Below are positions 24,547 through 35,893 of a DNA stretch of 64,000 bases, one piece after another. The translations under genes and the position numbers were made by a program. This DNA is from Hepsetus odoe (lineage: Eukaryota; Chordata; Actinopteri; Characiformes; Hepsetidae). The DNA is taken from the NCBI GenBank assembly GCA_017165825.1, contig CM029379.1, positions 19,146,970 through 19,210,969 of the forward strand, read 5' to 3'. Within the stretch, counting starts at the first letter, position 1; each line of letters begins with the position of its first letter. The notes beneath the pieces are model-generated. The model was not told where the DNA came from, did not search any database, and was given only the letters and a program-made list of their open reading frames with translations.

Positions 24547-26493
24547 TTCGTGTGCAGGGGTGGGCTTACATTTGCACGTGTGTGGTATGCAAGGACTTTT
24601 GCTTACTGTTTTTGTGAATGCCTGATTGCTGTGTTTATGAAAACAGATGAATCTTATTCACTTCTGTTGACAGCGAGAAAAAGATCAGAATTACATACAC
24701 TCCCACGATGCATCTTCCTGTTGTTTTACCCCATTACCTCCCTGTCCTACATCGCAAACTGAGACAAGAAGGACAGCTACTGTATATCCCTTGGACATAC
24801 ACACATACATACACATACAAACAGACACGCACACACACTAGCAGCTACATAAAAAATGTTTTTTTTCACAATACACCTCAAGCACATGCAGCCTTACAAA
24901 AGCCTCAAGACATTTTGTTTAAAAGTACACTTTTAATGGAAATTACCTTATTTCTTTCAAGCTTTATGGTTGTAAACTAAATGGTGCTGCTTAATGGTAG
25001 AATGTAACTGAATGAGTATGATTCAGAAAGATCAGAAAGAATAAATCATATAACAAATATTAGTAACAATCAGTAGATACAGAAAAGTATAGAATTTTAG
25101 AGAATTAATAAGTATAGTATAGTATAATATAGTACAGTACAGTATAGTATAATATTATAAAATGTAAAAATAGTAGTTTTTAGAAAAATAATAGCAGGAA
25201 AACTGACACATTTGTGAAACTGCTCTTCACACAAGGAAGAAATATTGATGAGTGTTAAAAAACTGCTAAACTATTATGTTAACAAAGCCTTTGCAGGTAT
25301 TTTCCCCTACTTAACTGAATAAAAACAGTGAAAAGTAAACATATACTCTCATAATGTGCTAAAATGGGTAATTTAGAATAATGACATAGAAGAACCGCTT
25401 TTAGTTTCCAAACCAATTCCAGTTGTGGCAGCCTCATGCTTTGCACATTTTTGTGTTTTGCCAACACTACACACTATCCCGCAGGCAAAGGGGCACAAAG
25501 CAACTTACTGAGTCAGGGGTGCTAATAGGAACCAAGGATTGTCTACAACACAACCTTTAATTCACTATCCTCAACAACCTACACATTCTTTCTTATGTTT
25601 TATTCTTTGGATGATGTAGTCATTGTAGCTTAATTGCATTATATTTAGTTATATTTGGACATTTGGTTCCTATCATCACTGCTGTGAACTATTGTGATGT
25701 TTCATGACTTTGTTTAAAATGCAACAATCTGTCTTATTATTTTTCTCAAAGTTTTTGCATAATCAAACTCTTGTTCCACCGTGGTTCTCTCTAAACAATA
25801 ACGGTTAATGCATTTTAATTTTGAATGACATTCTTGGAAAATCTCTGGATTAAAAGGCATCTGAAAACATTGGATGAGTGGCTTTTCCAAAGCCTTCCAA
25901 AAACTAAAAAGGGTTTTAATCTTGATGAAAAATGTCATATAGTGAGTTCTGAAGGTGCAGAAGCAGTTACTCATACGTCAACGTGAGAGGAGCTTTGCAA
26001 CCACTTGAATTTTCATCTTTTGTAGAGCGTTATCGTTACGTGCAAATGTAAAAGAGCCTTTTGTACGAAGCAGGCCTTGTGTGGAGGTTTGGTATAATCC
26101 AGTCTGAAGATAAGATCTTGGCAGAACAAGACCTGGCTGTAATGTAACTTTCAGGCTTGGCTGTAAAAAACGAAAGTTCACAACCCTGGTCAAATCTGTG
26201 TGAGGTTATCAACAGAGCGGCTCCCAAAAGGATACTTTATGGATTTCCCTGCTGTCATTCAGAAACAACAAGAGGTAAAATATAAAACTTCTGTTATCTA
26301 AGCCAAGAAAATATACGTTTATTTATAAAAAAGCCTTATCATGTAAATGTATTGGGTATGTTTTAAAAAGGTTAGAAAATGCTCAAAAAGCCAACTAATA
26401 ACACTGGGCAGACTTTGGCTTTAATGTGTTTAAACAAACAGTACAGTATGTTCTGAAATGAGTCCCAGCTGGCTTGGTCAAACTAGCTCTACA
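24547..26493. other. Non-coding; (AGTAT)n at 25108-25158
   Basis: No gene supported. It holds a degenerate AGTAT pentanucleotide tract (25108-25158) and a short CACATACA-rich patch near 24795-24836. Confidence 0.5.
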
Positions 26494-26498
26494 ACACA

Positions 26499-26544
<46 letters not shown>
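26494..26544. repeat. (CA)n microsatellite
   Basis: CA repeat with one CATA interruption. Confidence 0.96.
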
Positions 26545-26546
<2 letters not shown>

Positions 26547-27017
26547 GATGCTAGTGGAACAGTCTTTGAAACAGAACTGGTAGCAACACAGTTATATTAA
26601 TTGCTTCATCTGCATATTGCATCAACAAAACAGCTTGAGACGAGAGCTACAATTTAGAACTAAATAAAAAACAAGAGCTGCAAGTATACATCTTTTTCTG
26701 TCTCCTCTCTTACTTTCTCTTCATAAACTGTAAACTGTAGTGAAGATGAACGAGTCAAACAAAAGCTGCAAGCTCCGTTCTCACATAGAAACAAACACCT
26801 TACATCCTTTTTTAACCAGAAAAAAAGAATGGAAAGAAGCAGTGTTTGCAGAAATTGTTTACAGGGAACTGACTGCTTTTAACTGGATTAAATAAATTCA
26901 GAGCTTGTTTCTCTATTTGTATTACTTGGACAGTAACACTAAACATACAAAAACATCTATCTTTCTCTACAGGGCAGATCTGCAGGGTTTTGTTTTCTGT
27001 CCAGCTGACAATGTGCT

Positions 27018-27125
<108 letters not shown>

Positions 27126-27713
27126 CTCATTTCATCTGCATGGATCAAAACACACAGCCTGGCATTGGCTGGGGTGAGAGATTATTTTCGGTGCTGAGCT
27201 CTCAGCTGTGAACCACCTTATCAACGTTTGATATTCAGAAAATAGATTAATCCTTAAAAGCTGCAGATATCGCCAGCGACAATAAAGCAGAGTATACTTT
27301 TTGGTTAAGTATCTAGCAAAGAAAATCTGTTGTAAAAGTGTGCATTCTGCTAATCAGTGTTGCATTTGTGTTAATTAGTAGAGGTAGAAGATGTTTTATT
27401 ATTGGAATTTGATAGAAAAATGTCAAATTCAAATTTGATAGAAAAATGCTGACACAGAACCTTAAAACTGAAAAGTCTGAACTACTGTTTTATTTTGTAG
27501 ACAAAATAAAAGTGATGCCTCTCGACTTGTAAGGGTTAACTCAAGATGACTGTGGAACAAACACAACCAAAAGTACATGATCCTTGAACTCAGGATGTTA
27601 AAGATATATAGCAGACTGGACACATGCAACAGCAAAACATACATTACTCTCAGCATCCAGCTGAGTTTCCCATTAGACAGTGAGCTCCGCTGTTCAGCCA
27701 CTGGGGACATCAT

Positions 27714-27718
<5 letters not shown>

Positions 27719-27787
<69 letters not shown>
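27719..27787. repeat. (GA)n microsatellite
   Basis: GA repeat with a single TGAG interruption at 27751. Confidence 0.97.
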
Positions 27788-27790
<3 letters not shown>

Positions 27791-28230
27791 CTATAGGAAA
27801 ATATTCTTTGGCTTCAGAGACTGTTCTGAGTCTGTTCTATAAATTCTCACCCCATTAGCATCACGATCACTAAATCTATCTCTGTCACCCGAGATCATCT
27901 CAGACTCAGTCATTCCTCCCTTTTGTTTTGTTTTTTTACTATAATTTTGATAGCATGTGAAGACAGCATTAGTTTAAGACTGTTAGTCTATGACATTGTC
28001 CTGTAACAAGGCTAGTTTAATTGTCATAATCTAAGTCTATGTTTGGCTTGAATAAAACATGCTCAACCCTTACAGGCTAAACTATTCTGTTGCTACACTG
28101 ACACTTTACTTCTTTTCTAGATGTAGCAGTACTACCTGCAAAACAACATGCATAACAGCCAGCTTTACGATACCACAACAAATCGGTCATAAAGACTGGG
28201 TTAGGAGGATGAGTTGGAGTTTATGTTTAA

Positions 28231-28482
28231 TGCAGAGGACTAGGGCGTTAGCCGCATGATCGGAGGATCGGGGGTTCAAACCCCTTCCCAATAGGTTGCC
28301 CTGAGGTACCCTTGAGCAAGGTACCGTCCCCATCACTGCTCCCCGGGCGCTTTCAATAGCTGCCCACTGCTGCACGGGTTTGAGTGTGCATGGGTTAAAT
28401 GCAGAGGTCTAATTTCGTTGTGGTTCATGTGTGCTGTGCCGTGACCTCGCAATGACAAGGGTTGTCACTTTCACTTTCACTT
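28231..28482 (+). mobile_element. Type A tRNA-SINE, near full length
   Basis: The tRNA head is slightly decayed at its start, with B box GGGGGTTCAAACCCC (28269-28283). Body: GAGGTACCCTTGAGCAAGGT, CACTGCTCCCCGGGCGC, TGGGTTAAATGCAGAGG. The 3' end is CTCGCAATGACAAGG and then TTTCACTTTCACTTT. It is a good reference copy for the A-type tail. Confidence 0.88.
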
Positions 28483-28585
28483 TTATGTGCATTGCATTTC
28501 TCAATAAGTACCTTACTACTACAATGATAGTATTTTATCATCCATACAGATATGTACAAAAGTGAGCAGCCATATTCAGCAACCA

Positions 28586-28642
28586 GGCAGCAGTGACGGG
28601 GATGGTACCTTGCTCAAGAGTACCTCAGGGCAACCTACTGGA
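28586..28642 (-). mobile_element. SINE body fragment
   Basis: GGTACCTTGCTCAAGAGTAC and CTCAGGGCAACCTACTGG, the middle of the tRNA-headed SINE, without head or tail. Confidence 0.65.
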
Positions 28643-29136
28643 ACTTAATTGGGCTATTAGTGGAATGTAAACAGCATAAGTGTTGTTCCTGCACTTCCAT
28701 TATCAGATCTAGACATGCTGCCATATGCCGATTCTCTTGCCACTTTAAACCACTCTAAGCCTTTAAAACCTTGAAGTGTCAACCCAACACACACAAAATT
28801 TTAATTAATTTGTTTCCGTACAGCCTAATTTGGATTCTAAAGAGTGCACACAGATCCTATAATTCAGTGATTGTTACTATAAGTTGAGCGGAGCTCTAAT
28901 GAGTGGAATGTAAAATTTTGTGGCAAATTCTTTGGTAATTTGATGTTCATCTTCAGAGGGTGGTTGATAGGTTTCATTCACATCATGCCAATTTCCTCCA
29001 TGGGCCATAGATCTAGCTAAATCTAGTTAAACAGAACTAATTCTGTTCTTTTGCCTTGACAAACTTTAAACACGGATAACATTCACAATATGATCCGAAA
29101 AGCATGTAGTAACCTTATTTGTTATGGCAAAGGATA

Positions 29137-29290
29137 ACAGTACATATTATCCATCCATCCATTTTCTGCCGCTTGTCCCAAACGGGGTCGCGGGGGAGTG
29201 CTGGAGTCCAACCCAGCGCACACAGGGCGAGGACGGGGGACGCACCCTGGAGAGGTCGCCAGCCCATCGCAGGGAGACAGTACATATTAT
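29137..29290 (-). mobile_element. Tail-only type B insertion (29151-29276) with 14-bp TSD
   Basis: ACAGTACATATTAT flanks the element exactly at 29137-29150 and 29277-29290. The 126-bp insert is only the 3' tail module of the chimeric SINE on the minus strand: CTCCCTGCGATGGGCTGGCG ... GACCCCGTTTGGGACAAGCG ... ATGGATGGATGG. No tRNA head is present, as expected from 5' truncation during target-primed reverse transcription, or from a retrotransposed LINE 3' end. Confidence 0.9.
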
Positions 29291-29302
29291 ATTCCCTATA
29301 TA

Positions 29303-29854
29303 CAGCAAACTGTGCAAACGTTTTAGGGAGGTGTGGAAAAAATGCTGTAAACAAAGAATGCTTTCAGAAATGGGAGTGTTAATCATTTATTTTCATCAAT
29401 CAACAAAATGCTGTGAATGAACAAAAAAGAAATCTAAATCAAATCAATATTTGGTGTGACCACCCTTTGCCTTCAAAACAGCATCAATTCTTCTAGGTAC
29501 ACTTGCACACAGTTTTTGAAGGAACTCGGCTGGTAGGTCGTTCCAGACATCTTGGAGAACTAACCACAGATCTTCTGTGGATGTAGGCTTCCTCACATCC
29601 TTCTGTCTCTTCATGTAATCCAGACACACTGGATGATGTTGAGATCAGGGCTCTGTGGGGGCCAGAAGAACTGATGCTGGTTTGAAGGCAAAAGGTAGTA
29701 ACACCAAATATTGATTTGATTTAGATTTTTCTTTTGTTCGCTCACTTGGCATTTTGTAAATTGATCAAAATAAACAATCATTATTTATATTTCTGAAAGC
29801 ATTCTTTGTTTACAGCATTTTTTCACACCTGCCTAAAAATTTGGCACAGTACTG
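29303..29854 (-). mobile_element. Tc1-like element (family 2), internally deleted, both ends present
   Basis: TA dinucleotides flank the element (29301-29302, 29855-29856). The ends are CAGCAAACTGTGCAAACG and, inverted, CAGTACTGTGCCAAATTTT. The inverted repeats extend roughly 190 bp, through ATGCTGTAAACAAAGAATGC and TAAATCAAATCAATATTTGG. Only the last part of the transposase remains (29444-29629). It could move only with help from an intact relative. Confidence 0.85.
29444..29629 (-). pseudogene. Tc1-like transposase, C-terminal fragment
   Basis: About 61 codons read MKRQKDVRKPTSTEDLW, then LQDVWNDLPAEFLQKL and PRRIDAVLKAKGGHTKY before the stop, the typical C-terminus of Tc1 transposases. 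The DNA-binding domain and the DDE catalytic residues are absent, so it has no transposase activity. Confidence 0.85.
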
Positions 29855-29856
29855 TA

Positions 29857-31639
29857 TATCTCTACTCACCAATCCCTCTAATATTTGAAAATTGAGTTAC
29901 ACTGGAGTCATTCATGAGCAAGAGTGAGACAACTATGTTAGATGTACAATACAGACCTCTGGCAGAGCCTTTGCTGAAAGATTTGCAAAAGAGCAAACCA
30001 AACATTCTTTTGTCCTGAAAGCATGCCATTAAAAGAGATAAGTACGTTCTTCAGCGTGAACACTTGATAAAGTAAAGACGTTATTCAGTAGGATAAGATT
30101 AAAGGTTAAAAGGGCATTGAAGAAGTCTTACAAAATGTCCCTAGGCCAACATTTGTTTGTGTTTAATTTGCAAATGAAAGATCAGGATGAATGTGGCATG
30201 AATTCGTCATTATCAAAGAAAGATAAATCAAAAACTTTTGCCCTTTTAAGAGAGAGTGAATAAGAAAAAAAAATTGCTCTTCACAGACTTTTTTACCCTC
30301 AAAACATCCCTCTAGAACCAATTTGGTTGAACTTATACCGCATAAATATTCTCAAGTGGCTTCGTTTTGCCAAAAAATCTCATGTTTCACTTATTTGTCA
30401 TGTAATCACACGTTTGACGTGAACTGGGTTTATGGGAAAATTTTCAGAAGTGGATCATATTCATAATGTTAGCCAAGGGAACTGAAAGTAACGGTTTCCA
30501 AAACGCAACAAATTAACATTTCTCTAGAAATGTCAAAGCACCAGTCCTGCAGCAAATGCCTTTGGAGTGTTATAACTATTTGGAAGCACTGCTTACAATA
30601 AGTTATTTGTTAGTTATATATTATTTAGTCCCTTTCGTGAAACTTGACTTTGACACAAAACAGGACCCCATTTTCCAGTCTGAACCTTTGCTCAAATTTT
30701 GCAGCAAGGAAGGACAAAATAAGATGACAAAACTCTCCTCAGACCAACTCCAAAGGAAACAATATTACTGCAGTTCTGTGTATGAAGAGTGATTTGCTGG
30801 CATACAGGTTTTGACCTACTCCTAAAAAGATACTTTTTACAAACAATAACCAGTGATTTAGTTCTCCTTTAAAGATCTCTGTCAGAAAGTTAGATGGGTA
30901 GTTCAAGTGCAGTAAAACAACTACATGACAGCAAGCACTTTCCATGAATTACCCTGTAGATCTAGAGTGAACTGTGATTTACAACTCAACTAAGCATGCA
31001 AACTATGTTTGATCAATGTCTGTTAAATGTAGAAACACTAACACTTAACCAAGTGCCAACAATTGCATTGACCTTTATACAAATAACAGTGAGTAAATCT
31101 CACACAATGCAATGCAATTGGGTGCCAAAAAAAGCTGTCTGTTGTTTCCTCTGGTTGCATTAGCATTACTGGGAATAAAGGGTGTTTGTGTGATTTTATA
31201 ATTTGTACATCTACAAAGGGAAAAAACCTTGAACAGGAGTTGGTTTTATCTATTCTGTCTCTGTGGTAATAGTATTCTGCCTTTAAAAAAGCTTTGTAGA
31301 AGCAGCCAGACAGAAAAATCATCCTAAAGGTGAAGAAGAATTAAAATGTTAATGGATTCAGGCTGAATGATCTGTCTGCACTTTGGGCCTGGAGCACATT
31401 GATGCCACAGGGGGCTTACTTTCCAGTGTATAGAGTTACACACAATGCTTGGGATAGGATAGGAGCCTAGGATCTATATAAAGATATTAGCAAATAACTA
31501 TACATATAAGACAGTTATATAGCAAACAGCCAGAACAATAATTTCACCAGTGAACAATTTCACCAGAGAAGGGGTTGGGTAATTTAGCCTGTGAACAGTC
31601 CATTCTTAAAGTAGTTTTATTAAAGCAAGAAAGTGCATC
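29857..31639. other. Non-coding AT-rich DNA
   Basis: No gene or recognised repeat. Confidence 0.5.
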
Positions 31640-32095
31640 TTAGGGAATTTAACAAAGGAAATAATTGCGAGGGCTTATTGAATGGGTCAGAGCATCTCCA
31701 AAATGGCAGGTCTTGAGGGGTTTTCCTGGTAGGCTGTTGAACCAGCAAGAGAATGAAGTCTCAATGATGTGCGTGGAGAGTAAAGACCACCTGATCTGAT
31801 TCCACAAAACAAATTGATGAAAAATACATTTGGCCTATGAAATTAAAAAAAAAACTCCACAAGACATCACAGCTTGCTGCAAATGGGACTGTTTATTCCA
31901 CCTGCAAAAACTGACATGACATGATGATGAAGTTCACCAGATTCCCAGATTTGTTTGAGTATCCATGGGATGTGTTGGGCAAACTAGGCCTATCCATGGA
32001 GGCCAAACCTCACAACTCACAGGACAAAAAGGATGTTCTGCTAATATCTTGGTGCCAGAAACAAGAGCTTAGAGGGTCAGTGCTGTTTTGACGGT
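31640..32095 (+). mobile_element. Tc1-like transposon remnant (family 1), internally deleted
   Basis: Two parts in natural order: near the N-terminus (GGGTCAGAGCATCTCCAAAA, GGCAGGTCTTGAGG, about 31680-31755) and near the C-terminus (TATCCATGGAGGCCAAACCT, TATCTTGGTGCCAGAAAC, about 31935-32090). The catalytic middle is gone. Confidence 0.72.
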
Positions 32096-32766
32096 TCACA
32101 CTACAGCAGGTAAGTAATTAGAAGAGCATAGTTATCTTTATACTAGTTATCTTTATAAACCAGAGTTGGTTAACATATAGGTGAAGGACCTATTATAAAT
32201 AAACAACATTTAAATGATTTATATATGACAAGCTGGCAAGAAAATATAGTTTTACCTTATAGATTTAAAATATATTCCAATAAAATTATTCCAGGTGATG
32301 AAAAAATAAACGGAATAAACTGAACTAATGAATAATCTACAGAATAAAATGAGTGATGATTATAAAGTAGCACCGATTACAATACATTTGAAGTTTTAAA
32401 AGAAAGCTAGTATTAAAAAGTTGCAGCTTTAATATTTGAAGGGTATTTTAAGATGCTAGTGAGTTAATGATAATAATCTGCAAATGAGGATATTAAAATT
32501 AGAAATACTGCATTTCTAAACCATGTAATTTTGTTATTTTTCTAAAATGTGGGAATTTAGAAAAACCTTTCTGTGAGGAAGCATTTCCAAACCTTTGGCT
32601 GGAAATGTACATGTGATGTTAGACTTGCGTGCAGGGTTGTGTTTGTTGAGGTGCGACATTTTGTTCATGCGGGACCCGGGTCAGGGCCTGGATCTGGGGT
32701 CTAGAGCTTGAGGCTGAATCTTTGTGTGTGTGAGAGTGTTTGTGTATGAGAGAGAGGGGGTCTTAC

Positions 32767-32882
32767 ACTCTGTGTGATACGGATGTCCGTCTGCTGGGGG
32801 AGATCTGTGAAAAGTGTGACCTCGTGGACCGCCATGTCCCCGGCACCGCTCTCCATTGGCCCCATGAGACCCAGCTGCAGCT
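32767..32882 (-). CDS. Candidate orphan exon, unknown gene (uncertain)
   Basis: On the minus strand a 116-bp stretch lies between an acceptor-like TTTTGTCCTTAG and a donor-like AGT|GTAAGA. It is open in one frame and reads QLGLMGPMESGAGDMAVHEV, then TLFTDLPQQTDIRITQS. The lengths fit a phase-1 start and a phase-0 end. Composition is GC-richer and more codon-like than the surroundings. I do not recognise the protein. If real, the remaining exons were not found: upstream on this strand lie a SINE cluster and a minisatellite, downstream nothing exon-like. It could be a chance ORF, a pseudogene piece or a solitary exon of a long gene extending beyond what I can see. Confidence 0.22.
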
Positions 32883-33225
32883 CTAAGGACAAAACATGGA
32901 ACTCAGACCACCGGACACTCATTTAAGCTGGTCTAAGGCCGTTTTAAGCCCTAAATGCATGGTTTTACAAGCTACACATTTAAACTGTTCCTGTAAGGCG
33001 TGAGATGTTTAAGATTAGTGTGGGTGTGGTAGAAGGTTACAGATGACCATAAAAAAGCACATTTCCAGGTAATTTCGTCACCTGTCACTAATCAGAAAAA
33101 CCTTATTTCAATGGACACCCAAAGTAGACTGTTTGAATAAGAGACATTTGGTAAAATGTGCAAGAATCCTAAGACACTAGCAAAAAGACTTGGTAAATGA
33201 CCAATAACATGATCAATCATAATAT

Positions 33226-33410
33226 GGGGCAGTGGTGACCTAGTGGTTAGGGAGTTCCCCTGCACCAGAAGATTGTGGGTTCGATTCCCTCACCAGTAGG
33301 TTGCCCTGAGGTACCCTTGAGCAAGGTACTGTCCCTGTCACTGCTCCCTGGGAGCTTTCAATAGCTGTCCACTGCTGTACGGTGTTTGCATGGGTTAAAT
33401 GCAGAGGTCC
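33226..33410 (+). mobile_element. Type A tRNA-SINE, 3'-shortened
   Basis: Head GGGGCAGTGGTGACCTAGTG with B box GGGTTCGATTCCC (33277-33289), then GAGGTACCCTTGAGCAAGGT and GGTTAAATGCAGAGGTCC. The usual TTTCACTTT end is missing. A 20-bp tandem duplication (ACATAGACTTTTTTCAC type) follows directly. Confidence 0.88.
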
Positions 33411-33617
33411 AACATAGACTTTTTTCACATACATAGACTTTTTTCACATCTTCATCTTCAATGTTTTTCACACAAACCATGAGAAAACCAGAGGCCTCGA
33501 AGGTTAGCACAGGTTCTTGGCTGATCGAATGAATAAACGGAATAAAAATATTTTGTATTGTGTTTCTTTTACACCAATTAGACTTTAGAAGACTGATCAC
33601 ACTGTTCAGACTTCAGA

Positions 33618-33789
33618 GGGGCAGCGGTGGCCTAGTGTTTAGGGACGAGGTCCCAGGATCAGAAGGTTGTGGGATCGAATCCCAGGCCAGTATGTTACCC
33701 AGAGGTGCCCTTGAGCAAGGTACCATCCCCATCACTGCTCCCCAGGCACTTTAAATAACTGCTTCCTGCTGCACAGTGTATGAATGAAA
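33618..33789 (+). mobile_element. Type A tRNA-SINE, 3'-truncated
   Basis: Head GGGGCAGCGGTGGCCTAGTG, B box GGGATCGAATCCC, body to CTGCACAGTGTATGAATG. It stops about 10 bp before the next SINE. Confidence 0.87.
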
Positions 33790-33799
33790 AACTGAAGTT

Positions 33800-34035
33800 G
33801 GGAGCAGCGCTGGCCTGGTGGTTAAGGTGGCTAGGGCCCAGGATCAGAAGGTCGTGGGATTGAATCCCAGACCAGTAGGTTGTCATGAGGTACCCTTGAG
33901 CAATGTACTGTCCCCTTCACTGCTCCCTGGGTGCTTTAAATAGCTGCTCCTTGCTGCATGGTGTGATAGGTTAAAAGCATGTCAGGAGGAAGCATGTTGC
34001 TGTGATTCATAATGACAAATAGTCACTTTCACTTT
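33800..34035 (+). mobile_element. Type A tRNA-SINE, full length
   Basis: Head GGGAGCAGCGCTGGCCTGGT, B box GGGATTGAATCCC, then GAGGTACCCTTGAGCAATGT and an intact 3' end (CATAATGACAAATAGTCACT, then TTCACTTT). It is the third SINE of a same-direction cluster. Confidence 0.88.
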
Positions 34036-34924
34036 GAAATGTTGACCAGCCTAATCATGACTTTAGCTGAGGCAAATCCAGGATGGTTCAGTTCTGAAAG
34101 TAGTGAAAAGTACAAGATTAAAAGATGACCCGTCTTTGACTACGAGCCCACAGTCATGGCTTTTCTTCAGTCCCCACAGACATCAAACCCAATAGGCTGA
34201 AAGATAATGAGAGGATAGTAAAACCCACAAGAACCTTAAGCTCATGTGTAAATGTGAAAAACTGAGCAATACAACGATGCTAGTCTTATGTGGTTACACT
34301 GATGTTATGACTGCAGGAAAACACTGATGTTAAAAGCTAACTTCTACACTTTTTTAACTTTAAATAACAGTAATATCAGCTAATCTTGTGTTAGCAACCA
34401 GCCACCATTTACAGCCCATTCAAATCACAAATCACATTATAAAGTTTCCATGTGGAAAACAGAAAGGAAAGTGTGCTTTAAAAAGCAGTGCTTTTAAATA
34501 TTTTCCACTGATGGCTAAACATTTTGATTCTTTCCATTCTTTCTCTTCTTTTAAACTCTCATAAACTTGTCCTTCATGGATCCCTGAGTGAATTCTTGAA
34601 GAACTGAAACCATGAAAGTGTACTGTTGATCATTTCAGTGGCTCGTAACCAAGTACAGATATAAATATTAAATAAACAATGAAGTAGTCAGGCTGTACAG
34701 CTACCTTCCTCCAAATAACTCGCCCTCTTTAAACGTTTAACGACAGAAAAATAACAAAATAAAGAAGATAATGTTAGCATAGCTAGGGTGCTATGGCTAC
34801 GTGGCAGCTAACAGTGAAGTAGCATTAGCTCGGTGGTTAGCGAAGCTCTTTATTGAGGCAAACCTGCGACTTCTGTCTGACATATGTTTGTAAACCTCAA
34901 AGAAAGTTTACCAAACCTTCCTGA
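34036..34924. other. Non-coding; TSS-like GCTAAC/TTAGC patch at 34765-34855
   Basis: No ORF of note. The patch has many GCTAAC and TTAGC motifs such as those often seen around fish 5' UTRs, but this is weak evidence for a promoter. Confidence 0.3.
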
Positions 34925-35893
34925 GTGAGTGTTCACTCTGACTGACAGGCTGGGTGTTCACTCTGACAGACTGAGTGTTCACTCTGTTTGACAGGCTGTG
35001 TTTTCACTCTGACTGACAGGCTGGGTGTTCACTCTGACAGGCGGGGTGTTCAATCTGACAGGCTGTGTATTCACTCTGACAGACTGAGTGTTCACTCTGT
35101 CTGACAGGCTGTGTGTTCACTCTGACTGACAGGCTGGGTGTTCACTCTGACTGACAGGCTGTGTGTTCACTCTGACTGACAGGCTGGGTGTTCACTCTGA
35201 CTGACAGGCTGGGTGTTCACTCTGACAGGGTGTCTGTTCACTCTGACTGACAGGCTGGGTGTTCACTCTGACTGACAGGCTGTGTGTTCACTCTGACTGA
35301 AAGGCTGGGTGTTCACTCTGACTGACAGGCTGGGTGTTCACTCTGTCTGACAGATTGGGTGTTCACTCTGACAGGCTGGGTGTTCACTCTGACAGACTGA
35401 GTGTTCACTCTGTTTGACAGGCTGTGTTTTCACTCTGACTGACAGGCTGGGTGTTCACTCTGACAGGCGGGGTGTTCAATCTGACAGGCTGTGTATTCAC
35501 TCTGACAGACTGAGTGTTCACTCTGTCTGACAGGCTGTGTGTTCACTCTGAGTGACAGGCTGGGTGTTCACTGTGACTGACAGGCTGGGTGTTCACCCTG
35601 ACTGACAGGCTGGGTGTTCATTCTGACAGGCTGTGTGTTCACTCTGACTTACAGGCTGGGTGTTCACTCTGACTGACAGGCTGGGTGTTCATTCTGACCG
35701 ACAGGCTGGGTGTTCACTCTGACTGACAGGCTGGGTGTTCACTCTGTGTGACAGACTGGGTGTTCACTCTGACAGGCTGGGTGGTCACTCTCACTGACAG
35801 GCAGGGTGTTCACTCTGACTGGCTGTGTATTCACTCTGACAGACTGAGTGTTCACTCTGTCTGACAGGCAGGGTGTTCACTCTGACTGACAGG
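34925..35893 (+). repeat. Minisatellite, 21/25-bp units (outer array)
   Basis: Tandem units of the form TGTTCACTCTGACAGGCTGGG (21 bp), most often with an extra TGAC or TGTC (25 bp). Unit variants mix irregularly. A block at about 34965-35127 recurs at about 35391-35553, offset by exactly 426 bp, so the array grew partly by larger duplications. Confidence 0.93.

Noticed and set aside
33226..33300. Functional tRNA gene
   Set aside because: It has A and B boxes, but it is the head of a SINE with a full SINE body downstream, and the cloverleaf is degenerate.
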